From positions 1 through 8,154 of the forward strand of contig CAMPAA010000141.1 of NCBI GenBank assembly GCA_946631345.1: a stretch of 8,154 bases of DNA, in the 5' to 3' direction. This DNA is from an uncultured Verrucomicrobiota bacterium. Lineage in GTDB: Bacteria; Verrucomicrobiota; Kiritimatiellia; RFP12; UBA1067. Positions 1 to 6,085 of the stretch are shown here, in pieces. Under the pieces are notes generated by a model. The model worked only from the letters and a program-made list of their open reading frames with translations, was not told the origin of the DNA and did not search any database. A program made the position numbers and the translations under genes. How positions within the stretch are numbered: the stretch's first letter is position 1; each line of letters begins with the position of its first letter.

Positions 1-172
1 CCACGAGGCCGAGGATGATAAGCGGCACCATGAACTTGATGAACTGGTCGAAGACGGCCACGAACGTATTGACGCCGCGCACGGCGGCGGCGGGGGCGTA
101 GGCTCCGAGGACTATGCCAAGGATGATCGCGATGGCGATGCGGGGAAGAAGCCCGAAGGAAATGCGTTTCAT
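1..172 (-). CDS. Dicarboxylate/amino-acid:cation symporter, N-terminal fragment
   Basis: The minus strand reads from an ATG at 172-170 through 57 open codons and leaves the window at position 1. The peptide begins MKRISFGLLPRIAIAIILGI and continues with a short polar loop, then DQFIKFMVPLIILGLV. The pattern of a basic N-terminus, a first hydrophobic helix rich in Ile, Leu and Gly, then a Phe-rich amphipathic stretch and a second helix starting near PLIILG is characteristic of the DAACS/GltP-SstT family. That family moves dicarboxylates or acidic and neutral amino acids into the cell with Na+ or H+. Only about one eighth of a usual 400-residue protein is visible, so the substrate cannot be told. 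There is no Shine-Dalgarno sequence before the ATG. A TATAAT box lies only 8 nt upstream, which suggests a leaderless or nearly leaderless mRNA. Confidence 0.75.
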   Translation of the reverse strand, partial: MKRISFGLLPRIAIAIILGIVLGAYAPAAAVRGVNTFVAVFDQFIKFMVPLIILGLV

Positions 173-180
173 GGCTGCGG

Positions 181-196
181 ATTATACCACACTTCC
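181..196 (-). promoter_or_regulatory. Extended -10 promoter of the symporter gene
   Basis: Read on the minus strand, the sequence is TGTGGTATAAT followed by CCGCAGCC and the ATG. The TATAAT hexamer (186-181) is preceded by TGG, an extended -10 arrangement. No good -35 hexamer is seen; the place where it should be is occupied by one arm of a perfect inverted repeat (193-210). Transcription starting about 7 nt after the hexamer would begin at or within 1-2 nt of the start codon. The box is seen directly; its use as a promoter is inferred. Confidence 0.6.
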
Positions 197-210
197 GCCG
201 CGAGGCGGAA
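193..210. repeat. Perfect inverted repeat next to the symporter -10 box
   Basis: TTCCGCC (193-199) and GGCGGAA (204-210) form a perfect 7-bp dyad around a GCGA centre. An outer pair, CACTT (190-194) with AAGTG (213-217), could lengthen it if four bases bulge out. It lies immediately upstream of the symporter -10 box and covers the -35 position, as expected of an operator. It could instead be a hairpin in a transcript, but no T-tract follows on either strand, so it is not a canonical terminator. Confidence 0.5.
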
Positions 211-239
211 AGAAGTGCCGGTTTCGGGGTATAGGGCGG

Positions 240-256
240 CGCGTTGAGGCAACGCG
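240..256. repeat. Perfect 17-bp dyad in the divergent intergenic region
   Basis: CGCGTTG (240-246) and CAACGCG (250-256) are perfectly complementary around a 3-nt centre, AGG. The dyad sits about 75 bp upstream of the predicted symporter transcription start and about 130 bp upstream of the promoter for the zinc-repeat gene. Its sequence is unrelated to the 193-210 dyad. The length and tight symmetry suit a dimeric DNA-binding regulator. A weak T-rich stretch follows on the plus strand but is broken by Gs, so a terminator is less likely. The rest of 173-426 shows no convincing gene; the only other item is a minor GAAGC-G-GCTTC palindrome at 338-348. Confidence 0.45.
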
Positions 257-359
257 GCTTTGGTGGTTGTGCTGACATGAGTCCGCACATCAGGACGGGA
301 TTCGCGATAATGGCATAACAATTGACCCAATGCCGGTGAAGCGGCTTCTTCAATGGAAC

Positions 360-396
360 TTGTGTGTGTGGGCATGTTATGGTATCATTTGCGGCC
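360..396 (+). promoter_or_regulatory. Promoter for the zinc-repeat gene (and probably the regulator)
   Basis: TTGTGT (360-365) lies 17 bp upstream of TATCAT (383-388), which has a TGG extended -10 just before it. The segment 378-396 (TATGGTATCATTTGCGGCC) matches the promoter segment 2038-2056 at 16 of 19 positions. Transcription would start near 395, leaving a leader of about 30 nt that carries GAGG (416-419) as ribosome binding site for the ATG at 427. The sequence match is seen; promoter activity is inferred. Confidence 0.6.
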
Positions 397-426
397 TGAA
401 CAGGAGATGAACAAGCGAGGGATAGC

Positions 427-870
427 ATGAGAAGACTGTTTGCCGTGCTTTTTGCCGCATTTATGGCGTCTGTCGCACTGACGTGCGGCGCAATGGAGGT
501 GTACTGCAAGTATTGCGGAATAGGGATGCGCGAGGCGCGCGCACTGCTCTCCGCGCCATGCCCGAAGCATCCTGACGGGTTCGCCAAGGGAAAGCACGCG
601 CTTTTCGAGGGCGAGTTGCGCGCCGAGTACGAATGCGTGTACTGCGGGCAGACCGCGAAGTCGATCATGGCCCTGGTCTCCGCGCCATGCCCGAAGCATC
701 CGTACGGGTTCGCAAGGGGGAAGCACCGTGCGTACGAAGGCGCGGTGAAGCGCACCTATGTGTGCAAGTACTGCGGGCAGACCGGAAAGTCCATCAGGGC
801 TCTTGTCACAGCGCCATGTCCGAAGCATCCTGACGGATTCGCCAAGGGGAAGCACGCCCCAGCCCGCTGA
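427..870 (+). CDS. Exported protein with three tandem Cys/His putative zinc-binding repeats
   Basis: This 147-residue protein begins with a signal peptide (basic MRR, hydrophobic core to about residue 18, likely cleavage near residue 22, after CGA). The remainder is three copies of a 43-residue unit. In each, a CxYCG pair is followed 14 residues later by a C-P-K-H motif: C27/C30/C45/H48, C70/C73/C88/H91 and C113/C116/C131/H134. The shared core is APCPKHPxGFAxGKH. Two Cys from a CxxC and a Cys and His from a CxxH form a likely tetrahedral zinc site, so this is best called a zinc-ribbon-like repeat protein. The 129-bp DNA period is exact (553, 682, 811). The third copy ends just after GKH and lacks the FEG/YEG tail of the first two. 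The role is unknown; binding of metal, a protein or a surface ligand outside the cytoplasm is possible. It is 37 bp upstream of the regulator and probably co-transcribed with it. Confidence 0.8.
   Translation: MRRLFAVLFAAFMASVALTCGAMEVYCKYCGIGMREARALLSAPCPKHPDGFAKGKHALFEGELRAEYECVYCGQTAKSIMALVSAPCPKHPYGFARGKHRAYEGAVKRTYVCKYCGQTGKSIRALVTAPCPKHPDGFAKGKHAPAR
553..856 (+). repeat. 129-bp tandem coding repeat, three copies
   Basis: The block beginning GCGCCATG occurs at 553, 682 and 811, exactly 129 bp apart, and continues for about 46 bp with few changes each time. The 43-codon spacing keeps the reading frame. The conserved blocks are closer at the DNA level than the connecting segments, which suggests fairly recent duplication, or conversion among copies. 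Confidence 0.85.
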
Positions 871-871
871 C

Positions 872-901
872 AAGCCAGACTTCCGGTGTGGAATATGGCT
901 T
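872..901 (+). promoter_or_regulatory. Intercistronic hairpin before the regulator start
   Basis: AAGCCA (872-877) pairs with TGGCTT (896-901), and inside it TTCC (881-884) pairs with GGAA (890-893) around a GGTGT loop. The structure fills most of the 37-bp gap between the zinc-repeat gene and the regulator. It ends just before a poorly spaced AGGA (903-906) and the ATG at 908. It could limit translation of the regulator, mark an mRNA processing site, or act as a DNA operator. No T-tract follows, so it is not a simple terminator. Confidence 0.4.
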
Positions 902-907
902 CAGGAC

Positions 908-1981
908 ATGAAACCAATACCGTTCAGCGTTGACCGAAATGCTCCTGCGAACCTGCCGGAGCAGGTGGCGGCAGGTTTCAGGGCCGCAATTCGTTCGGGA
1001 TTCTACAAGCCTGGCGACATCCTGCCTCCACGTGGGGAAATCGCAGATTATCTCGGGATATCCGAACGGATTCCACGCGAGGCAATGCATATTCTGGCGG
1101 CAGAAAACCTTGTGCGGCCAGGCCGTGGCATAGGGTGTGTCGTGCTGTCGCAGAAGGAAAGGCTGTGGAAGGGGAGGGTGCTTATAGTCGAGCGGATGAA
1201 GTGTGCAGGCTCCTATTCTGTTTCTGTGATCGTGGAGGAGATACGAAGCCGTCTCATGCGGTCTGGATATCTTTATACGTTCATCGGGGCGGAGGTGAAG
1301 CATGGCGGCAGAAGCCTTGACGTGCGTCCTGTGGAAGATGCTTTGCGGATGCCGACGGATTTCGTGTTTGCGATGTTCCCCACGCCGAATCTTGTGCAGT
1401 GTCTGCGCAAATGGGGCCCGTTCCTATGCCTTGGCGATGTATGTGACGAAAAAGATGCGGTGGCGGTGCCGTGGAAGGTGCCGCGCATTGATCTTATCGC
1501 CAGATGCCGCAGGCGTGGCGTTCGCCGCGTGCTGTTTTCCGCATATGGGCATTACGACGAGGAGCTTTCGATGTTTCGTTCGGCGGGCTTTGAGGTGGAA
1601 AACATTCCAGTCTGGCCAAAGGATGGTTTCGGGTTCCTTGAGGCGACCGAACGCGGAGCGTTCAAGGCTTTCCGGAGGCGTTTTGCGTCTGGCGGCAGAT
1701 TCCCGGATCTGATTTACTTTGGCGATGACTACATTGCGCGAGGCGGACTTATGGCGCTGGCATCACTTGGGGTGAAGGTGCCGGAGGACGTGCGGGTGGT
1801 GACGTTGGCGAACCGTGGCTTCGTCCCGTCCTTCCCTGTCACGCTCGCGCGCATCGAGTACGATCCCGTGGCCGCCGGAACTTTCATCGCCGACAGCATC
1901 ATAGCGAAGATAGAAGGGCGAGGCGATGTGCGCAAGCCTGTGTGCTACCGGTATGTTCCGGGCGAAAGTTTCCCGGAATAG
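908..1981 (+). CDS. GntR-family transcriptional regulator with LacI-like ligand-binding domain
   Basis: A 357-residue cytoplasmic DNA-binding regulator. Residues about 15-80 form the GntR winged helix: LPEQVAAGFRAAIRSGFYKPGD, then LPPRGEIADYLGIS (recognition region about 43-60) and a wing ending GRGIGCVV. From about residue 90 a periplasmic-binding-protein-like domain follows, recognisable by RVLIVERM at its start and by YFGDDYIARGGLMALASLGV with VPEDVRVVTL near residues 285-320, as in LacI/GalR and AraR-type proteins. Such regulators usually bind a sugar and release or repress promoters of nearby sugar-use genes. The frame is open back to 758 inside the upstream gene, but the GntR domain begins soon after the ATG at 908, and the extension reads as an out-of-frame copy of the repeat gene. 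The start lacks a well-spaced Shine-Dalgarno sequence. The exported operon begins 100 bp downstream and is the obvious candidate target. Confidence 0.88.
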   Translation: MKPIPFSVDRNAPANLPEQVAAGFRAAIRSGFYKPGDILPPRGEIADYLGISERIPREAMHILAAENLVRPGRGIGCVVLSQKERLWKGRVLIVERMKCAGSYSVSVIVEEIRSRLMRSGYLYTFIGAEVKHGGRSLDVRPVEDALRMPTDFVFAMFPTPNLVQCLRKWGPFLCLGDVCDEKDAVAVPWKVPRIDLIARCRRRGVRRVLFSAYGHYDEELSMFRSAGFEVENIPVWPKDGFGFLEATERGAFKAFRRRFASGGRFPDLIYFGDDYIARGGLMALASLGVKVPEDVRVVTLANRGFVPSFPVTLARIEYDPVAAGTFIADSIIAKIEGRGDVRKPVCYRYVPGESFPE

Positions 1982-1999
1982 GCCAGGGGTTAAATGGTA

Positions 2000-2017
2000 C
2001 AAAAGGAACGTTTTTTG
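2000..2017. promoter_or_regulatory. Candidate operator upstream of the exported operon
   Basis: An A-rich block followed by a T-rich block forms an imperfect dyad. CAAAA (2000-2004) mirrors TTTTG (2013-2017), and on a slightly shifted axis a central AACGTT (2007-2012) is flanked by AA and TT. It overlaps or adjoins the likely -35 element of the promoter at 2019-2048. A GntR protein bound here would block RNA polymerase. The symmetry is weak and the link to the regulator is by position only. The T run at 2011-2016 has no strong GC stem before it, so a terminator for the regulator gene is not supported. Confidence 0.3.
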
Positions 2018-2018
2018 C

Positions 2019-2056
2019 TTGCATCGGTGAATGGGGGTATGATATAATTGGCGGCC
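2019..2056 (+). promoter_or_regulatory. Promoter of the exported three-gene operon
   Basis: TATAAT (2043-2048) is preceded by TGA, an extended -10, and by TTGCAT (2019-2024) at 18 bp, a modest -35. The segment 2038-2056 closely matches the promoter of the zinc-repeat gene. Transcription would start near 2055, giving a leader of about 27 nt. That leader holds GGAAAGGA (2064-2071) 10 nt before the GTG start. Confidence 0.65.
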
Positions 2057-2081
2057 GAAAGCAAGGAAAGGATCGCTTCAA

Positions 2082-4397
2082 GTGTACAAACGACTAATCT
2101 TGGCAAGTCTCGGCATTTGCGCGGTGGCGTGCGCTTTCGCGGACGGAACGCAGCTGTGCGGCTTCGACGGATGGACGCCGAAGTTCTACCACGGGCTTGA
2201 GGCGAACGGCAGCGTGACCGCAGTTGCGGATGGATGCAAAGGTGCAGCGCCGTGCATCGAGCTGAAGCATATCGACGGTGCGCGGAAGTTTGGTGCGGAG
2301 AAACGGGTGAAGCGAGAAATCGCCGGCCCCGTAGAGTGGAAGGTTACGGCGGATGTGGTGTGCGCTGATGGCGGCGAGGCTGGCGTGTCGATGGAGTTCT
2401 TCGGCGCTGACGGCGGAACATTGGGGGAGATTGACGGCGAAGTGGTGCGGGCGGCGAACTGGACGAGGCACGAATGGAGGTTCAATGCGCCGGCGTCCGC
2501 AACGGCGGCGAGCGTCCACATACTTTCGCTCTCGACTGGCGCGGTCAGGTTCGCCAACATCGCGATCACATCCGCGAAAGGGAAGGTGTCGGACGAGATA
2601 GCGCTTTCAGCGAAGGCGCTGCCGTCATCGTGGAACCGAGACTGGAACGGTGGAAGGGAGGAGTTTACTTCATTCGTCGGCGCTCCGATGCCGATGGCGT
2701 TCCACTTCAAGGGCGACAGGTCAAAGCTGAAGAGACCTGCGTTCGAAATAGATGTTCCGGACGATCTTGAGCTCATAGACGCATTTACGGAGCATGAAGG
2801 ATCGTACCGTGCCGAGAAACCCGCGAAGCGGGCGGCGACCGTCCGCGACGGCATCGCATGCACGCGGTTGCGGTTTGAGGACGTAAACGTGTTCAAGATT
2901 CTCCAGCCGGTCTATGGCTGGGAGCGGAAGCTGGCTCTGCTGATAGGTCTCAAGCCGGGACGTAGCGGAAGAATGTTCCGGCTTGCGTGGCGCGTGGTGG
3001 ATGGCGAGCGCGCGAAATCCGATTCGTGCGTAGCCATGAAGTTTGTGGACCTGCCGAAGAATCTGCGCAAGCCAAAGAACTTCACCATCCTCTCCTGGCA
3101 ATGCGACGATCTCGTGTTCTCCACCGATGCGGCGCTCGAAGGTGCGATTCCGGCGTACGAGGCGGCGGGGCTTACGTGGTTCCGCAGAATGAACTCCAAT
3201 TTCAGGCGCGGCAAGGAGGTGGAGCGCTGGCTGGCGGCACGTCCAACGGGTTGGCGCTTTGCGTTTGGGTTCGCCGATTTGTGGGATCCCAAGTTTCTTG
3301 GTTCCGGTTCAGACGCATTCAAGGCGCTGGATGTCAAGTACGCTGAATTTGACGACGGCAAGCCGAGCAAACGCAGCATCTGCCCAGACTACTTCAACAA
3401 CGATCCCGCCTTTGGAAAATACTATCGGGAGAAGGTTCTGATCGCCGGACTGAAGCGCGCGGACGTGCAGGCCGGAGATATCGTTACCAGCGACTTTGAG
3501 CCATGGGGATCGCAGCGCTACTGCGTGTGCGAGAGGTGTCGAGCGGCATTTGCGAAGCATCAGGGCCTTGCACATGTGCCATCGGTTGCGGAACTGAAGA
3601 AATACCCGGCAGAGTGGGCGGAGTTCCGTTGCACGCAGACCGAGGAGACGCTCCGGCAGTTCTTCCAGACCATACGCGCGTACAACCCCGGCCTCGTTCT
3701 CTGCGACTACGACTATGTGCTGCTGTACGGCACGAAGCACGAGAAGGTGTTCTTGACCGGCTGCGCGAAGGATACGCGCAGGAACGAGAAGTGGTTCGAT
3801 ATGCACATCTGCAGCTATTACCATACATGCGACCTGAAGTCGTTCGAGGCGATACGGAACAACACGCGGCATCTCAGAAAACCGTATCTGCCGCTTGGCG
3901 CAGTGGGCGGCTACGGCGGCTATCTGCGCGCGGGCGAGGTGCGTCATCCGCGCCAGGTTCGGATGCTCGCGCTTGCGGCGGCCGTGCATGGCTGCCCGGG
4001 CATCGGGTTCTACCAGGGCATCCACTACGATGGCGAACACCTGCTGGCCTTCATGAAGGCGCGCGACGAGATCGCCGCCGTCGAGCGCTTCCCGTGGGGG
4101 AGACGCGAAGGGGCGCTCGTTGCGACATCGGACAATGCTCAATTCGCCTGCGCGACAAGCGTTTCGGTTGACGGCGCGGAAGAGATCGCTGCGCTCTTCA
4201 ACTACGACGGCAAGGAGGCGGCGAACGTGAAGGCGTGCGCCCCGGCGGGAGCCACATACGAGGCGGTGGATCCCGTCTCGGGCCAGGTGCTCGCGGAGCG
4301 CATCGGCGGCGCGGATGGTATCTCGCTCACGGTGCGGCCTGAGGACGTGCGATTTGTCGTGTTCCGCAAGATTGGTTTCAAAACAAAGGAGAAATGA
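2082..4397 (+). CDS. Exported glycoside-hydrolase-like protein (putative TIM barrel)
   Basis: A 771-residue protein that starts with GTG, supported by GGAAAGGA upstream and a good signal peptide (MYKRLILASLGICAVACAFA, cleavage before DGT). Residues about 22-165 look like a jelly-roll carbohydrate-binding module, including a GFDGW start and an NWTRHEWRF strand. The central region, about 330-680, begins FTILSWQCDD and has features of a TIM-barrel glycosidase: TSDFEPWG with D471 and E473, then a Cys cluster C481-V-C483-x2-C486 followed by RAAF. Similar acidic-plus-CxC/CxxC arrangements occur in several uncharacterised glycosidase-like families and resemble the metal-binding cysteines of GH42. 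Residues about 695-765 form a C-terminal beta domain (EEIAALFNYDGK). I cannot name a CAZy family. E473 is a candidate acid/base or nucleophile; its partner is not assigned. First gene of the operon, probably acting on an external glycan. Confidence 0.7.
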   Translation: MYKRLILASLGICAVACAFADGTQLCGFDGWTPKFYHGLEANGSVTAVADGCKGAAPCIELKHIDGARKFGAEKRVKREIAGPVEWKVTADVVCADGGEAGVSMEFFGADGGTLGEIDGEVVRAANWTRHEWRFNAPASATAASVHILSLSTGAVRFANIAITSAKGKVSDEIALSAKALPSSWNRDWNGGREEFTSFVGAPMPMAFHFKGDRSKLKRPAFEIDVPDDLELIDAFTEHEGSYRAEKPAKRAATVRDGIACTRLRFEDVNVFKILQPVYGWERKLALLIGLKPGRSGRMFRLAWRVVDGERAKSDSCVAMKFVDLPKNLRKPKNFTILSWQCDDLVFSTDAALEGAIPAYEAAGLTWFRRMNSNFRRGKEVERWLAARPTGWRFAFGFADLWDPKFLGSGSDAFKALDVKYAEFDDGKPSKRSICPDYFNNDPAFGKYYREKVLIAGLKRADVQAGDIVTSDFEPWGSQRYCVCERCRAAFAKHQGLAHVPSVAELKKYPAEWAEFRCTQTEETLRQFFQTIRAYNPGLVLCDYDYVLLYGTKHEKVFLTGCAKDTRRNEKWFDMHICSYYHTCDLKSFEAIRNNTRHLRKPYLPLGAVGGYGGYLRAGEVRHPRQVRMLALAAAVHGCPGIGFYQGIHYDGEHLLAFMKARDEIAAVERFPWGRREGALVATSDNAQFACATSVSVDGAEEIAALFNYDGKEAANVKACAPAGATYEAVDPVSGQVLAERIGGADGISLTVRPEDVRFVVFRKIGFKTKEK
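4385..4391 (+). promoter_or_regulatory. Ribosome binding site that decides the start of the next gene
   Basis: AAAGGAG (4385-4391) lies inside the last codons of the glycosidase-like gene. It is only 2 nt from the ATG at 4394, which overlaps the preceding stop as ATGA, but 8 nt from the in-frame ATG at 4400. Standard spacing favours 4400. The near overlap indicates translational coupling. Confidence 0.65.
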
Positions 4398-4399
4398 CC

Positions 4400-6064
4400 A
4401 TGCACTACGCAAAACTGAACGTGGCGATCGCCAGCATCGCTCTGTCGACGGCTTTTGGCCTTTGGGCCGATGGCGAAAAGGTGGCGGTGTACAAGTACGG
4501 CACAAGCGCGGCATGGAACAATCCCAGCAGCTGGGTCGACGGCATAGTTCCCGGGCGCTACATCGCAACGGACGAGAACAACAATACCGTCACGAACGGC
4601 GAGTACGGCTGGACGGCGCGGTTCGAGCGCAGTGACGCCAGATGGCTTGTGGAGTTCATGGGCCAGATCGTGTCCATCAGCAATCTTGTGTTTGCCGGGG
4701 CGAATGGCACTACGCAGGTAGGCTGGTCAAGCCACATTCTGTTCCTTGAGGATGGAGGCGGGATATACGTGGAGGAAGACTGTGTCAAGGTGCCCAAGTT
4801 CGAGGCGCCCATCGGTATCGCCGGCCAGCGGAATGCCAACGCGATCTACCACATCAGGAACGATGCGGCGAACACGCTTCACGTCAAGGGCGGATTCTCA
4901 AACTTCCGCATGGATGGCGTGTGGGGCACTCCGCAAATGAGATTTGAGGGCAAGGGCAAAACATGGATGTGGGGAACGTTCCCGGGGAATTCGGGCTTCC
5001 GTCCCGATCTTGGCGTGGCGCTGAGCGAAGGCGGCGAGTTCCACGTCACGAACAGGCTCCATAACTTCAGAACGCTTCGTGTTCCGGCTGGATGCCCAAA
5101 GCAGCATATTGTGATGGAGCCCGGCTCATCCCTCAATCCTGTGCAACAGAGCCAGTGCCAGATTGAAGCGCGGTCCGACCTTGAGATTTCAGGTTCGGGG
5201 ACTCTCAAGCTGAATATGGGCAACATGGGGAGCAGTGGTTCCGGCTACATCCACGCCGGCGATGGAACGACGACAACCATCGCGGTGCTTGTCACAAACG
5301 TCTATTCTGGCGTTGAGGCTTCCTTCAACATAATGGTTGGTGCCGGCACAGTGCGGTTCACGGGCGGGAACACGATACCGCAGGACATCAACATCGAAAA
5401 GGCTACCGTGGAGGCGCGGACGATAGGGATGGCTGGCGCGGCAGGCGATATCGGCCTCGGCCGGAAAGTCACTCTTGCGCAGGGCGGCACGCTCCGCTAC
5501 ACGGGAAGCGGCGAAACTACCGACCGCGACATCAGAATCGGATATTACACCAATGTCCTGGAGCAGGCGGGAACGGGGCCGGTGATCTTCACCGGTTGCG
5601 TCACGTCGCTCAACTGGCAGGCGACACTCGTCCTCTCCAACGATACGGACGTTGCCGCGACCTTTGCCGGACCGATCATGACCGGAACGCAGGATCCCAT
5701 CGTCCTCAAGCGCGGAACCGGCGAGTGGATTCTTTCCGGCGCGAACACTACGCAGGGCATGTTCTACCACGAAGGCGGCACATTGACCATCGGTTCGGCT
5801 GCGTCGCTGCCGCGCCTTACGGTTGCGGGCGGCGGAACGCTGAAGATTGCCGATGGCATTACGCTGACGCTCCCCGCCAGAAGATTCATATACGGTTATG
5901 GATCGCTGGACGTGGTGCCTGCCACAGGAGCGAAGTTCATTGTTTCGGGCGCGCCTCGCGGACCGGCACCTGAATGGCTTACATTCTGCGGAAGACCTGC
6001 CAGATACAAGTCCACCGGCGAACTTGACATCGCCAATCGAGGTTTCGTGTTCAGCATAAGGTAG
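4400..6064 (+). CDS. Exported protein with autotransporter-associated beta-strand repeats
   Basis: A 554-residue protein (two residues longer if the ATG at 4394 is used). Its N-terminus is a signal peptide with likely cleavage after LWA, residue 23. The mature start, with AWNNPSSWVDGIVPG, resembles the opening of large Gly-rich exported proteins of Verrucomicrobiota and relatives. The C-terminal half has beta-strand repeats of the autotransporter-associated type. Examples are GGTLRYTGSGETTDRDI, and LKRGTGEWILSGANT from residue 435 followed by HEGGTLTIGSAASLPRLTV. These repeats usually build a right-handed beta-helix. No autotransporter beta-barrel, PEP-CTERM or LPXTG signal is present; the protein ends NRGFVFSIR. 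It may be a surface, adhesin-like or substrate-contact protein. It is translationally coupled to the upstream glycosidase-like gene and 21 bp from the next one, so the three are probably expressed together. Confidence 0.75.
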   Translation: MHYAKLNVAIASIALSTAFGLWADGEKVAVYKYGTSAAWNNPSSWVDGIVPGRYIATDENNNTVTNGEYGWTARFERSDARWLVEFMGQIVSISNLVFAGANGTTQVGWSSHILFLEDGGGIYVEEDCVKVPKFEAPIGIAGQRNANAIYHIRNDAANTLHVKGGFSNFRMDGVWGTPQMRFEGKGKTWMWGTFPGNSGFRPDLGVALSEGGEFHVTNRLHNFRTLRVPAGCPKQHIVMEPGSSLNPVQQSQCQIEARSDLEISGSGTLKLNMGNMGSSGSGYIHAGDGTTTTIAVLVTNVYSGVEASFNIMVGAGTVRFTGGNTIPQDINIEKATVEARTIGMAGAAGDIGLGRKVTLAQGGTLRYTGSGETTDRDIRIGYYTNVLEQAGTGPVIFTGCVTSLNWQATLVLSNDTDVAATFAGPIMTGTQDPIVLKRGTGEWILSGANTTQGMFYHEGGTLTIGSAASLPRLTVAGGGTLKIADGITLTLPARRFIYGYGSLDVVPATGAKFIVSGAPRGPAPEWLTFCGRPARYKSTGELDIANRGFVFSIR

Positions 6065-6085
6065 AATAGTTGGGGAACAACTGAC

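Noticed and set aside
169..375. 68-codon minus-strand open frame across the divergent intergenic region
   Set aside because: It has no protein-like features, covers the symporter promoter and two dyads, and ends at the symporter start codon.
407..430. Seven-codon ORF (MNKRGIA) whose stop overlaps the zinc-repeat start as ATGA
   Set aside because: Its ATG directly touches the AGGAG at 402-406 with no spacer, so efficient initiation is unlikely; the overlap is probably chance.
385..873. 162-codon minus-strand frame with an internal repeat (GEPVRMLRAWRG)
   Set aside because: The repetition is simply the antisense of the 129-bp repeats in the zinc-repeat gene.
758..907. N-terminal extension of the regulator to an ATG at 758
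   Set aside because: The extra 50 residues are an out-of-frame reading of the upstream gene, and the GntR domain begins normally after the ATG at 908.
2001..2020. Rho-independent terminator for the regulator at the T run
   Set aside because: The stem would be only A-T pairs with mismatches; no GC-rich hairpin precedes the T tract.
3309..4568. 419-codon antisense open frame
   Set aside because: It lies opposite the glycosidase-like gene, spans the boundary with the next gene, and is rich in Arg, as expected of an antisense shadow in GC-rich DNA.
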